Positions 1-10,089 of a DNA stretch of 64,000 nucleotides are shown in pieces; positions within the stretch are counted from its first letter, which is position 1; every line of letters starts with the position of its first letter. The notes under the pieces are model-generated. The model searched no databases. It saw only the letters and a list, made by a program, of their open reading frames with translations, and was not told the DNA's origin. The DNA is from Artemia franciscana (lineage: Eukaryota > Arthropoda > Branchiopoda > Anostraca > Artemiidae). The position numbers were made by a program, and so were the translations under genes. The stretch lies in NCBI RefSeq assembly GCF_032884065.1, contig NW_027063596.1, positions 1,260,114 to 1,324,113 of the forward strand, written 5' to 3'.

Positions 1-23
1 CCTGCCATCAAATTTGCGAATAT

Positions 24-24
24 G

Positions 25-107
<83 letters not shown>

Positions 108-112
108 GTAAA
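24..112. repeat. (TA)n microsatellite
   Basis: Nearly pure TA dinucleotides with two TTTA interruptions. Short open frames of alternating Tyr and Ile through it are artefacts. Tract length in an assembly is unreliable. Confidence 0.95.
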
Positions 113-229
113 AGTGTTTGTACGGTTGTCTCTTTGGTTACAAGTCGGCAAACTTTTTTAATAGTTGTCGTTCCAACGTCCTTTAAGAGTAGTTCAGTTC
201 AATAACTAGGTTCGATTTTCTAGGTATTA

Positions 230-1330
230 TTGTAACTGGATATGGTTCCTACTGTTTTTTTGGGTATACTGAATAACCGTAGATCATTTCGTAGATTAAC
301 AAATTTTTCTCTTTGTGTGCTTCCTATTGGAGCTTCACTTGAGTTAGGAATATTTTGTTGTTGTGACTCTTTTAAAAAAAAGATCCAACATACTTGATCC
401 TATCTTTACGTTATACATGGGTACCCTTAGTTGGCAATGTAAGTTTTTGAATGAGACACATTATTTTAATTCCTGGAGGTTTGCTTCGCATACTTTCGTC
501 TATCCTGATCAATAAGCAAGTATTCTTCTTCTGGCACGATACTCATGAAAGAGTTTGTTTCCTTAATGTTAACGGGAAAGGTAGATATTTTATATAAATT
601 GTATATGGAATATTGATTGATTCGTGGAATTGTTACCACTCTGAAATGGTGTTCATTAATTTTTGTGATATGTACCTTTAGTCTGGTGTAATATAAAAAT
701 AAGTTTGCCACTTCTAGTTCTATGAGCAAGTGGAGACCAAATGTTAAGTGGGTCTTTAATTCATCTAGAATATTTTACATGCTTGTGGGGTCTGCTAAGT
801 CGTATGATAGGGTTCCACCCGTTAGGGCAAACAGTGTGAACTCAAACTTACTGACATCAGTGGCTAGATTTGGTAATGACACCTTTGAAATGATCGTCAA
901 GCTTAAATCAGATATCACTTTATCTATTTCATTTTTTAAATAGTTCATGGTGTTGACAGTTTTTGATTTTTTTTAGAAGTCGTCTCAATTTTTGTCTTTT
1001 TGATAGTTGGCTATACTTGCTTGTGTTTTTTGTACATGTAGAATGGTATTCATAGCTGTGTTTAGTCTCTTAACATGTTCTCTTAGTATATTTAAATCTT
1101 ATTCGGTAGACAAACCAGAATAGGCTGGTTGACCATCGATATTTACTTCTGCAAAGAAAGCTTTTTGTTTGAGCTTTTTGTTTCTGCATTAAACAGCTCG
1201 ATTAATGCATCCAAGCTTTTCCTGTATAGTAATAGGAAGGCTTGATGAGAAGATATTCTTAATGCATTTTCTTTAGTTAATTAGGGGAGAACTTCGAAAT
1301 CGTTCTTTGCTGGTTCATCAGCCATTGCAA
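230..1330 (-). pseudogene. decayed envelope/fusion-protein-like remnant of a retroelement (tentative)
   Basis: Read on the minus strand, a chain of broken frames gives a helical, coiled-coil-like stretch, then an open part (466-729, 87 residues), then more broken sequence. The general look (helical segment, then a segment around a conserved Ile-Pro, then a short aromatic/charged region) recalls the F-type fusion envelope proteins carried by some arthropod LTR retroelements. Stop codons occur at several places upstream and downstream of the open part, so the copy cannot encode a full protein. No LTR, gag or pol was found next to it. This is a weak family assignment made by eye. A different repeat-derived protein is quite possible. 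Confidence 0.25.
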
Positions 1331-1652
1331 GTTGTGCACAGACCTTTTTACCTTCGATTGTAATCAGCAAGTACGTACCGTTGAACTAGATTAGGGGGAA
1401 GAAGTCAACACATGATAAACTGTTTTTTGTATTTCAACTATTGAAGAGCACAAAATGCAATAAGCTTGAAATATAATTCAATTCGAAATATTTATGCAGC
1501 ACACTTGTAGCAGCACAAAGCGGTTTAAGGTCAAAAGAGCTTCAAATTAATAATTTTCAAATATTTGAAATAGTTTTATGTGTTTTATGTGTCTATTTTC
1601 ATTGAAATCCTGACATAAGATTATCTGTTTTTCCAACAATTGGAGATACAAG
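1331..1652. other. AT-rich stretch, nothing recognised
   Basis: No coding frame, tRNA-like or repeat structure could be supported here. Confidence 0.5.
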
Positions 1653-1762
1653 CAAGGAGTGACTCAGGCTAATAGTAAAAAAACTAAAAAATTAAATTTA
1701 GAAAACAATTAGTACATCAAAAGAACTGCCTTTTAGGCTGATTCAAATATATCAAATAATTG
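1653..1762 (+). repeat. decayed fragment of the hairpin-ended E repeat family
   Basis: Starts with GAGTGACTCAGGCTAATAGT and tracks the start of copy E1 (from about 42369: GAGCGACCTGGCTCAATAGT) with many substitutions for about 100 bases. The hairpin terminus itself is missing. Confidence 0.5.
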
Positions 1763-3005
1763 ATTTTATGCTCCTCGAGATCAGACTTAAGACTGCTGTA
1801 TGTTGCCAACTAAAAAATACGATTTTGTTCGAAAGTCCTCTGGAGGATATATTCAAATTTCTTTTAGGCAGACGTAAAAATCAGTTTTCGGGTCAGGATC
1901 TGCGTTTTTGTTTTCAAAATTAAAAAGCCTTCAAATGTTTTGGGACAAAAAATTGAAAACATTAATTTTCTAGTAAAAAATAAAATAAAATTTTGTGAGA
2001 AAACAGTATTTATAATATTTCAATCTAAGGTCTTAACACACACTTATAGTGTCAAAACGGATTAAATTTGAACAATCAATAGCCAACGATAATACCCACC
2101 TTTGGCCCTCACCAGGGGCGCAGCTAAAGAGAGGAGGAAGAGAAGAGAATTCTCCCACCCCAAATTTCTATGACACCTTCGAATTTAGCTTGTTTTGTCT
2201 ATAATTTAGCTTATGTGTCAAGCTAGACGATTTTGTCAGCATATTCCCCATAACCCCACTGCCATCCCAAGCGCGCCCCTGGCCCCCACTTCCTTAGAAA
2301 AAGCACAGCTTTTCCTTTTATGGACTCCTCTGTACTATATAAATCGGAAATTCCTCTAGTATTCTTATATCTTCAAGTTAAATCATCTGCACGTTTTAGT
2401 TGAAAAGCGCACAGATACATAGAGCACAATAACCAAACCATAAAATTTGAGCATGTCAGACGAGGTTCTGCGAGCCCCATTTTGGGAAATATGTTGTGCC
2501 TTTGTCTAAAATTCTTTGTTGGTGTATAGCAATGAAGTTTTCATTATAATTTATGAGCAGACCCTAGTTTTATAATTTACAATAGCTGTTGAAAAATGTG
2601 TGGATTCTATGGCTTGGAAAAATAGATTTAAATAGGTCACAACTGGAGAATATTTACTTAGATTCAAAAAAATGAATAATGTCAAATTCATATACATTTA
2701 AATAACAACTTATATTATAGTAATCCACGAAGAAGAAGCACATGGTAATCTTTGGTTAGAAGGCAACTGAAAAAAAAGAAAATTGTCGCAATGTCCAACG
2801 GCAACAAACTGTGGCACAAAACCTGGTTCTCAATATGCGACAAACTACAAAAGTGTGTTAACTACAAGACATTGGGAAATCTCATACTTGCCTGTATTCT
2901 TTTTGGAACCCTTGGTTTCCCCAATGAATGAGTAGCAAATGGGGGTTATTTATGTGGCTGTATTGCCACCTCCACAGTTTCCAAATAAATTTGTTCTCCT
3001 TTTTA
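1763..3005 (+). repeat. dispersed repeat R, uninterrupted copy
   Basis: About 1.24 kb that aligns along its length, at roughly 80-85 percent by eye, to three separated blocks at 41736-42317, 44006-44345 and 46786-47105. Shared landmarks include AAAACAGTATTTATAATATT, the CCAGGGGCGC motif, GTGTATAGCAAT, and the end TTTCCAAATAAATTTGTTCT. This copy lacks the two insertions that split the second copy, so it serves as the paralogous empty site. No reading frame persists. The polyadenylation-like AATAAA near its end may be a retroelement 3' end, but nothing else supports that. Confidence 0.85.
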
Positions 3006-4686
3006 ATGACGTCAACCGCTCGCTAGTAAGAAGCCTACCACAAGCAAATCTCATCTTTCGTTTTAGCTTCATTCAATGTAAGTGATGATTGAACCATCAA
3101 TTATTGCAGTGGCTTTTCCTTCAAAATAGATGGAAAAATTCACCACAAAAATAAATTTGGTTGCACGTCCGATAAAAATCACTTGGTGAACCACCTTCAT
3201 ATGACCAAATTTAGACTCCAGTAATGTTGTCGCTGACGAACTTCTTGCACATCCTCCAAAGTATGGAATTAGTCTGAAGTCAATAGATCAGTTGGTAAAT
3301 GGATCGTGGGACCAAAAAAAAAAAATGGGCCAAGATTTATGTATGGATGTGATAAGACGAGTGTGACGTAAATTACCGTGTTGCAACACTGGCACAACAA
3401 ACAGCAAATGTTAAGTTGATTCTTACTGTGTCAGATCTTATTGACAACAAATGGTTCTACCCTCCTATATATAAAGAAGTATGCGTTATTCTTAGGCTTA
3501 ATACCGATCATAATTTTCCGTCAAATATGATTGTCATGAAACAACGCAAAACAAAATTGTTGTCAGTTCACAAGCTACCGCAAGAAGCCCCTCACCTTCC
3601 GTTTGATTTATTTAGCTAGAACTTCAGGATTTTCAGAAGGTATACTGCTTCAATTACCCTATACAAATCACCGTATCGCTTTTCGACATGATTACGTGAA
3701 AGTCTTTGCAAGCTGAAATTCAATTATTATCTTGAGCTTTTTGCTTCCTATATAATGGGTAAAAAGCACACCATCTTAACAAAGATAAGGCCAAGAATAA
3801 TCTAATGTAAACTTATTCCTCAAAGTCTAATCTATTGGAAAAAAAAATAGAATGTGTTTTGTTTTGAGTAAAATTCAAACTATGTTCTGACATTTAAAAA
3901 CCACAGAGGAGGGCGGTCAGCCCTAATTTCTCAGTTTCTCCTTGTTTTTAGTTTAATTTGTTTATTTGATGTAATTTCTTCTCGTTTTGGGTTTTACTTC
4001 CTTATTGACATTGATTTAGGGTAGTTTTATGCTTGAACAACTATTTAACCTTTTTTTATTCATCTTTGGCTTAATGTAACTTCACTTTTCTTTGAAACAC
4101 TTCTTTTGTGGAAAAAGTTTTAAAATTAATTTGAGTTCTATTGATAATTTGACAAGATTTTTATTTAATTAGTAAACAGAAGAACACTTAAAAAATTTTC
4201 AATTCTGTAAAGACAGAATCGAGATTTTGGTTCACTATTTTTTTTAATTTGCCAAAATGTTCCAACAGCTTTTAATAATATACGCCCTTCTGCAAATCAG
4301 GACTGACATATTAATCTTTGGTTTAGTTTTATGCTTTCTCATTCTTTCCGAAGAAACAAACTTAAAACCATATTCTGTTCATAGGTCACTTTATCTATGT
4401 TATTCCAAAAACCTTGATGCACTTACATCAATTTGATTTAGTTCAAAAGTAAGAGCAAAAATAGTAATAGTAGTAGCCCTGAAAATTTCAACTTAATACT
4501 CCGAGTTGCTCTTGAGATGCTGATGAGAGATCTTTAAAAAAATCAGTATGTATAAAGTGCCTTTTGATTTAGTTTTGAAGTAACATAAATTTACTTTAAA
4601 AGTCTTTACTTTATACCCTATTTTTGTTCCAAGAAATCCCTCCTAAATATCTTGACAACCTGTTTTTCTTATAGTGTGGACACACT
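3006..4686. other. anonymous AT-rich sequence
   Basis: No convincing feature. An open frame at 3416-3619 (67 codons) has no recognisable homology. A few residues before it vaguely recall piggyBac transposases, but the frame is broken. Confidence 0.5.
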
Positions 4687-5466
4687 TTAACTAATTTGAG
4701 TTAGTTCAATGGCAGTAGTAGTAGTAGTAGTAGTAGTGGCAAAAGTGGTAGCAGTATTGGTGGCCATGAGAGTTCGGTTTTTACTCAGTGTCTTTAACAA
4801 ATCAGGGAATAAGTACTGCTCATCAAAAGCCTTATTTAAATCTTTATCTGTCCTTGTAACACCTGACGCTGCTAGAGAAAACAAAGTATTTGAATGAAAT
4901 ACATTGTCAAAAGTACTAGATGTGTCAACAGTCAAACAAAACAGGGGACTTTTTTGAGCAGCAGCCTGTTTCATTAGCCGACCCACAATATTGTGAGCTG
5001 TAACGCAGCCCATACCTTTTCTAAAACCAAGCTTGAAGGGCGTAAAATTGCACTTGGAGTATATGGTCGGTAGCAGTACATATTCAAATAGCTTACTAAC
5101 AAAACCAGACACAGTGATAGGATGGTAATTAAAGCAAGCACTAGGATCTTTACCCCTCTTAATTATGGGATATATACAACCAGACAAAACACTATCTGGC
5201 ACAATGGACTATGCCAAACACATCTAAAAAAATAACTGCAAACGCATAAGTAGTTAGGGACAATCATTAGCAAAAAACCTGAAGCAAATACCATCACCAT
5301 CGAGAGACTCTGACTTATTCATTTGCTTAAGAGCTCGGAGTATAACACCAGATTCCACCGATAACATTTGAGATTGGTTGATACGAATTGAGAGGGTTGA
5401 GTTAACAAGTTTTGTAAAATGATTTTGGAGATTAACATTAAATTTTATAATTAGAAACGAAGTCAC
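4687..5466 (-). pseudogene. reverse transcriptase fragment of element N1
   Basis: Two adjacent minus-strand open pieces (5466-5254 and 5202-4687) in different frames form RT blocks 0-4. The first carries the LDGDGICFRFF segment, equivalent to the usual finger motif with Pro-Asp-Gly. The second has the IYPIIKRGKDPSACFNYHPI block, a GFRKGMGC block and a TVDTSSTFDNV palm motif (catalytic Asp, then Ser-Thr-Phe-Asp). The YADD block is not present because the fragment is truncated at the microsatellite. Family knowledge: this domain copies the element RNA into DNA at a nicked target. The His in place of Arg in NYRPI and the frame breaks mark it as decayed. Confidence 0.75.
4714..4737. repeat. (AGT)n trinucleotide microsatellite
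   Basis: Eight uninterrupted AGT units at the point where the RT homology of element N1 stops. Confidence 0.9.
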
Positions 5467-5941
5467 ATAGCCGAAGAGACGAATTAATTGGAGGTGAACA
5501 CTTTACACTGTGTATAATATCATCCCAGGATTTCTTGTCACAAGGACCATCCCAGGCATTCAGTCTCACTCTATGCAGGAAATATTTCTACTCTCGTTCG
5601 GTTGTCTGTATTATTTGATGGACAGAACCAGAAAGAAGACGATCATAGGCTATCCAAATACGGGGCCAGAGCTTACCTTTTTATTTAGCCATATTCACTT
5701 TAGGATCAGCTTTCCAAAAGGGATTGCGAGTACCCATTTGCATGCACTCAGAGGGGATAGTTTATTTAGCGGCAGACTTGAGACAGAACATTATTTGCTG
5801 ATAAAACGAGTTGATATCTATCCGAGTTGAAGTTGCATATACAGATGGTTGCATTAAGTGGAAAGGCACTTTAGTAGATGATAATAACTGGGACAATGTC
5901 AATACATAAAGTGGAACCTGGGTATTCTCCCACTTTAACTT

Positions 5942-6659
5942 TCAGAACCACTTGGGAAAGTTACGTTGCAAAGATCTCGCCATTAAGCAGGATAGTTGGC
6001 ACGTGATTGGCAAATGATCGTTGTAGATTTTAGAGGCGTCCACATGAACTGTTGATGAAAGTAGAGTTGAATCTGACACAATTACATGATCAAGGTTGGA
6101 AGTAAGACCACAACGATTGTGAATATATGTAAATAGAAGATCTTTATCAGCAAGATGGAATCCACCGGGCAGTGAATCGAGAGAAATTTCAGATTGGTCA
6201 TTATTAGAAAATAAGTAAGTATTCATGTCGCCGGCGAGAACCCATTTGGTATTTTGTTTTGAAAGGTCGCTAAGTAGTGTTTGTAGGCAATTACATGCTT
6301 GTGAAACACTAAACAATTACTGCGGAGTTTTGTATTACAGGGGAAATAATGTTTATAAATGCGGTATCACCACATTTTATCGCTAAGCTGTTAGCGTCGC
6401 TTTGCAATAATATCGGCTGAGCCTTATGTCTGAAATAGATGGCCAGATCTCCTGATGGTCTACCACGGGTTTTCTGGGCGGCTCTTAAGAAGATATAATG
6501 GGTCCAAAAACGCTTTAGGCTATTAGAATTCACTTTAGAGAGAAGGTGCTCCTGTAAAAACGCAATATCATTTTCAAGCAGCTCAGTAATCAGTAGATCC
6601 TTGTCTTTTGTACCATTAATAATAAGGGACACAAAGCTAAACAGAATTTGATCATTCAT
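5942..6659 (-). pseudogene. APE-type endonuclease fragment of element N1
   Basis: Two overlapping minus-strand pieces: 6659-6309 (116 codons) with LLENDIAFLQEHLL, placing the catalytic Glu, and GRPSGDLAIYF; then 6316-5942 (124 codons) with VLAGDMNT (catalytic Asp-x-Asn), SNLDHVIVS and NDHLPITCQL (the terminal Asp-His). Together they cover the endonuclease fold that nicks target DNA to prime reverse transcription. The pieces lie in different frames and overlap by 8 bases, so one indel separates them. A gap of about 470 bases with no open frame follows before the RT. Confidence 0.75.
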
Positions 6660-7516
6660 TTATTAGCATTGTTGAGAGCCGATTGGAGAACCATGTATTT
6701 CAGACTAAAACTAACGTGTTCCATAGTGCAATTTGCACTTTTTGGCGAGGCTTCGCAAGGGTTTTCGTTGGAATTCAAATGAGGGCCAGAATATCTGGAA
6801 TACTTGGGATGAGCTGGTGAGCGGGGACAAGCTCCAATCAGGTGGTCAGTACTTTGAAAGCGAAAGCATGGACGTGGAATGGATTGAAAGGGCTTAGCGC
6901 TGTAAATTTCGTACCCAATGCGGATTCCCGACTCCAGTACCACGATTAGAGCGGCTTTGTCGGTTAACTCGAGGTGAAAAGTACGAGATCTGCTGATTTG
7001 ATTAGCACTATTTAGTCCCTCCACTGAGGACTCTAAATCAGCTCTTGAATAGTTATGAGATATTTCACGGACAACTGCTTAAGGCTTTTTATCAGTTACT
7101 TTGGTTTCAATGTTTAGAATGGAGCTAGTAACAACTGCAGCCAGCTTGTCGGCTGAAATAATGTTCAAAGCACAGTTCAATGCAGCATTGGCTCCCATGC
7201 GCTTTGATGGGACTTCATTCGGAAAAAGCATTAAGAAAAGTCATTTACGGGTCTCAGAAAGAGAAGAAAATTCAAAAAAATCGGCCATGTACTCTTTTAT
7301 CGTGTCAGGCGAAACTCCTTTAGCAAGATTTTTCTGTACAAAGCACAGGATTGTTGAAAAGTTCATCATCGCACCAATTACCAGTTCCCATTTTTTTCTA
7401 GTTTGAAGGTTCGCTTGCAAGAGTAAGTAAGAGAAGCGTTGGAGACTGTCTACCTTGTCTCCGCAATTTAAGGGGCAAGCCCGGTGGGTACCACGGCTCT
7501 TGCAAACAGCTCTCAC
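6656..7516 (-). pseudogene. ORF1 (gag-like, zinc-knuckle) fragment of element N1
   Basis: Two minus-strand pieces. 7516-7241 (91 codons) has GTHRACPLNCGDK near its start and a helical body. 7024-6656 (122 codons) has CFRFQSTDHLIGACP, which fits a CCHC knuckle whose second Cys has become Phe. Such ORF1 proteins bind and package the element RNA. The second piece ends exactly where the endonuclease piece begins (overlap at 6656-6659), the usual tight ORF1/ORF2 spacing. About 200 bases between the two pieces are frame-broken. Confidence 0.6.
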
Positions 7517-7799
7517 CCACTCTTCTGCTTAATTTCCTCCTCCCACCTTTATCGTAGTGCAACTGCCTATAATATCGGAAATTACAATTATTTTTGCACT
7601 GCTTAATCCAGACCTATATCATATATTTGTTATGAAAATATCAATAAGAAAATTCACAGTTCCCAGGGGAATTTTCGCTCAATTTTCAAATTAATCCACT
7701 TATTTATAATTCTTTGGTAACTGAATTAGTTATTATGAAAATATTGGCTATGGGTCAGGTAAAAACTATGATCCTTAGTAATAGGTTCAATCCAGAAAG

Positions 7800-8610
7800 A
7801 AGTCCTCACACCTTGAACTCAAAATCAATACCGTCCAAAGAATTTCTATGGTTTTGATTTCCAAAGCTTTTTTATTCACTGAAACTGAGACAATACCAGC
7901 CTTAGCAGTATGCCTTCCTATTGACTTTAGAGCCAAAGAGATAGCTATCACAACATATCTAAAGAAAGGAGGGCCTGATTATTGGCCATCCCTGAATAAT
8001 CTAAATAGCTATATATTAATTAACATACATATTATACTGAATCGCAAGCATGACTTTCGAAAAACTTTACGCATAACCTACATATGAAAATGAATGAAAT
8101 ATTCTGCCAAGCCCTGGACCCCCCAGTTTTGTACTGATCATAATGGCATTTCTTGAGTTGCAAAAACTTGTCCTAATTATAATCTGACACAAATTGCCAC
8201 TGGTCAGTGTAAATAATTTTTTTTTTTTATATAGAGTTAATAAAAGTAATTGTTCCACTTGTGATTGTGGTGATGAAGGGACTTGATATAGTTATCTTTT
8301 TAAGTGTAAACTTTTTGAAAATGAAAGAACCGAAATGTAATATAGATTACAAAAATTTTCTTACTCTGATATTTCTAATATTAATGTTACTTGTTTTATT
8401 AAAGAGGCTCAATATACCGTTATAACATACTTTAATAAAAAAAGAGACAGGATATTGGGAAGTTTTTTGTTTTTTCTTCCTTTGTGCTCTTTAGTAGATT
8501 GTATTTTGTAACTGTGTTTGTGATATACTCTATATGCTGTATTTTGTATAGTAGATAGTGAAGTAATCTGTACGGGTTTAGTCACTGAATAATATCATTC
8601 ATGAGTATAA
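7800..8610 (+). pseudogene. 3' end of an R1-like ORF2, truncated
   Basis: On the plus strand from about 7818 the frame reads VQRISMVLISKAF and then PIDFRAKEIAITTYLKKG. This lines up with QRTSMIIISKSF and PISFRATELATLRYAKKG in the better preserved R1-like ORF2 at 32.1-35.3 kb. Further on, past stops, CDCGDEGT and YLFKCKLFENER at about 8258-8330 match the C-terminal Cys-Cys-His-Cys region of that protein. The rest is 3' untranslated sequence up to about 8610. The piece is 5'-truncated (no EN or RT core), as is common for non-LTR insertions. Confidence 0.75.
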
Positions 8611-9007
8611 AATAAAGAGAAAATTAAGTCAAATTTAAAATGAGCTGTAACTGCTAAAACGGGAGAACGGCTTCTGCCCTCTTCTCTTGTGCTTCGTAAA
8701 AGCTAATCCTTCATTTGTACTTCGCTGAAATAAACATTTAAATATATCAAACCTTATTACTTTAAGATAATAATAGTTATATAGTTTTTTATTAATCGTC
8801 CATATTTGGAAAATCCAATCACAATGTCCAAAATATATTTAGTTTTGATAAAATATAAGCGTTACAAAGACCTTTAGAAGGTGCTGGGACACCCAATGGT
8901 AGTATCAATACTCCTATCATTAGCAGTTTTTGTTCTTTTTAAGTATAAGTTGATTGTTCATTTCAATTTCTCACTGTAAGATGGTTTATTAAATTACTTG
9001 TAGAAAA
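8611..9007. other. anonymous AT-rich sequence
   Basis: Nothing recognised between the R1-like 3' end and the TDP-43-like block. Confidence 0.5.
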
Positions 9008-9720
9008 ACTTGTTATCCTGATGTTTATTGGGGCTATTAATTTTCATTATCTTCGCTTGTGTTTTGTTTATCCATTGTTTGTATTTTCTGGGCATTTTCA
9101 ATTTGGTTTATTTCAGGACTTTATTTATGCTTGTCTTTGGTTCTTTATGTTCCGTTACAAACTTTCTTTCCTTTAAAAATTTCTCAAAGTTAATAGTCAG
9201 AAAAACTGACTCTTATGATGTATACAGTGCTATTAATACTCTTTTTATTTAGAATTTCGGTTACTTTTTTCACGTTTCACTTCTTAATTATAGCTTGTTG
9301 CCACCAGTTCTTCAATATTTCTACTATATGTACACTCTTGGTTTTATTTTCATTCAGACCAAAGAACGTTCAAGTATTACGAACAAGTTGATTCAATACA
9401 ATTGGAATTGTCCGATTCAACAGGGAAACGCAGGATTATGCAAATTAAACTTGAAGATGATCATTCCTTACTCTTATCCAATCTCAAATTTCACCATCCA
9501 CATGCAATTGGATTGAGATATTATTCCAAATCAGCATCAACCATGAGGGGAGTTAGGCTAAGCGAAGGAAAATTTTTTCCGCTCCCAGAAGGATGGTTGA
9601 AACCAGACACTTGTACCTACAAAGTGATTTCTACCGAAGGTAAGGACCTGCACCACGGATTTCATTTCAATCTGTACAATAAATTCTAACTAAGCAATCT
9701 TAACAGTTGTATTCTATAGT
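9008..9720 (+). repeat. TDP-43-like genomic block, copy A (exon plus intron-like flanks)
   Basis: About 0.7 kb shared with 21768-22520 (copy B), including the non-coding part upstream: a TTTATCCATTG-like stretch, a T-rich segment with GACTTTATTTAT, and CCACCAGTTCTTCAAT about 55 bases before the exon. The similarity continues past the exon (AATCTGTACAATA; TATAGTATATT). Because flanks and exon are shared, these are genomic duplications, not retrocopies. Confidence 0.7.
9358..9639 (+). CDS. TDP-43 N-terminal-domain-like exon, copy A (open)
   Basis: A 282-base segment follows a T-rich tract ending TTTTCATTCAG (acceptor AG at 9356-9357) and precedes AG|GTAAGG (donor GT at 9640-9641). It is open throughout in one frame and ends in phase 1. 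Its translation contains KLEDDHSLLLSNLK, HAIGLRY, STMRGVRLSEGKFFPLPEGW and TYKV in that order. This is the signature of the N-terminal oligomerisation domain of TDP-43 (TARDBP; TBPH in Drosophila), a nuclear RNA-binding splicing regulator. The usual start is not seen in this copy: the only internal ATG (9438) lies just before the domain core, so an upstream exon or a lost start is needed. No RRM exon of TDP-43 was found in the window. It may be a real exon of a longer gene, or a preserved-looking duplicate. I am confident of the domain resemblance but not of function. Confidence 0.6.
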
Positions 9721-9849
9721 ATATTTCCTTATATGTCTGCATAAATTTGCTATTGCAGCATAGTGCTATAATATTGTAAATACTATATTTCACAATATAA
9801 AAGTAGTGGTGCTTAAATGGGTCCTAGGAATACATCACATAAATAGATC

Positions 9850-10035
9850 ATTTGCTTATACCATAAAACTAATGACCTACTTAATGATCACATTACATAT
9901 TCAGGTCATGACAAATATATGAATAAATATGAATAATATGAATAATAAATGTAATTTTTTTAGAGGGAACATATGGCCATCCTTGTCCCAACCAAGGAGA
10001 CCCAAATAATCCTTCCCAAAAATTTTTTTTGAACT
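9850..10035 (-). repeat. satellite-flank unit, inverted left copy
   Basis: The reverse complement of this stretch matches the flank right of the array at 20290-20720. Shared landmarks are TTTTTTAGAGGGAAC-ATATGGCCATCC (compare GGATGACCATAAGTTCCCTCT) and ATATTCAGGTCATGAC (compare GCCATCACCTGAATAT). It gives the array mirror-image ends. Confidence 0.75.
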
Positions 10036-10089
10036 CAGAGCTATTCGGAATTACTTTTGCAATTTTCTTAGATTTTTCTTAGAATTCAA

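Larger units (their letters stand above)
4687..7516 (-). mobile_element. degenerate non-LTR retrotransposon N1 (ORF1-EN-RT order preserved)
   Basis: On the minus strand, from high to low coordinates, come an ORF1 with a degenerate zinc knuckle (7516-6656), an APE-type endonuclease (6659-5942), a broken linker (about 5940-5470) and the palm region of a reverse transcriptase (5466-4687). This is the canonical order for a non-LTR element. Every domain is cut by stops or frameshifts, so the copy is dead. The RT end runs into a (TAG)n microsatellite at 4714-4737 and no 3' tail is visible. The clade is uncertain; a gag-type ORF1 suggests the Jockey/I/CR1 group. Confidence 0.75.

Noticed and set aside
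3230..3620. piggyBac-like transposase remnant
   Set aside because: A short Gly-Ser-Trp-Asp-Gln-Lys stretch near 3300 recalls the family, but the frame is broken and the following 67-codon frame has no supporting motif.
5510..5830. 106-codon plus-strand frame
   Set aside because: Antisense shadow of the broken linker of the minus-strand element N1.
9028..9252. 74-codon hydrophobic membrane peptide upstream of the TDP-43-like exon
   Set aside because: T-rich intron-like sequence; the corresponding region of copy B does not keep the frame.
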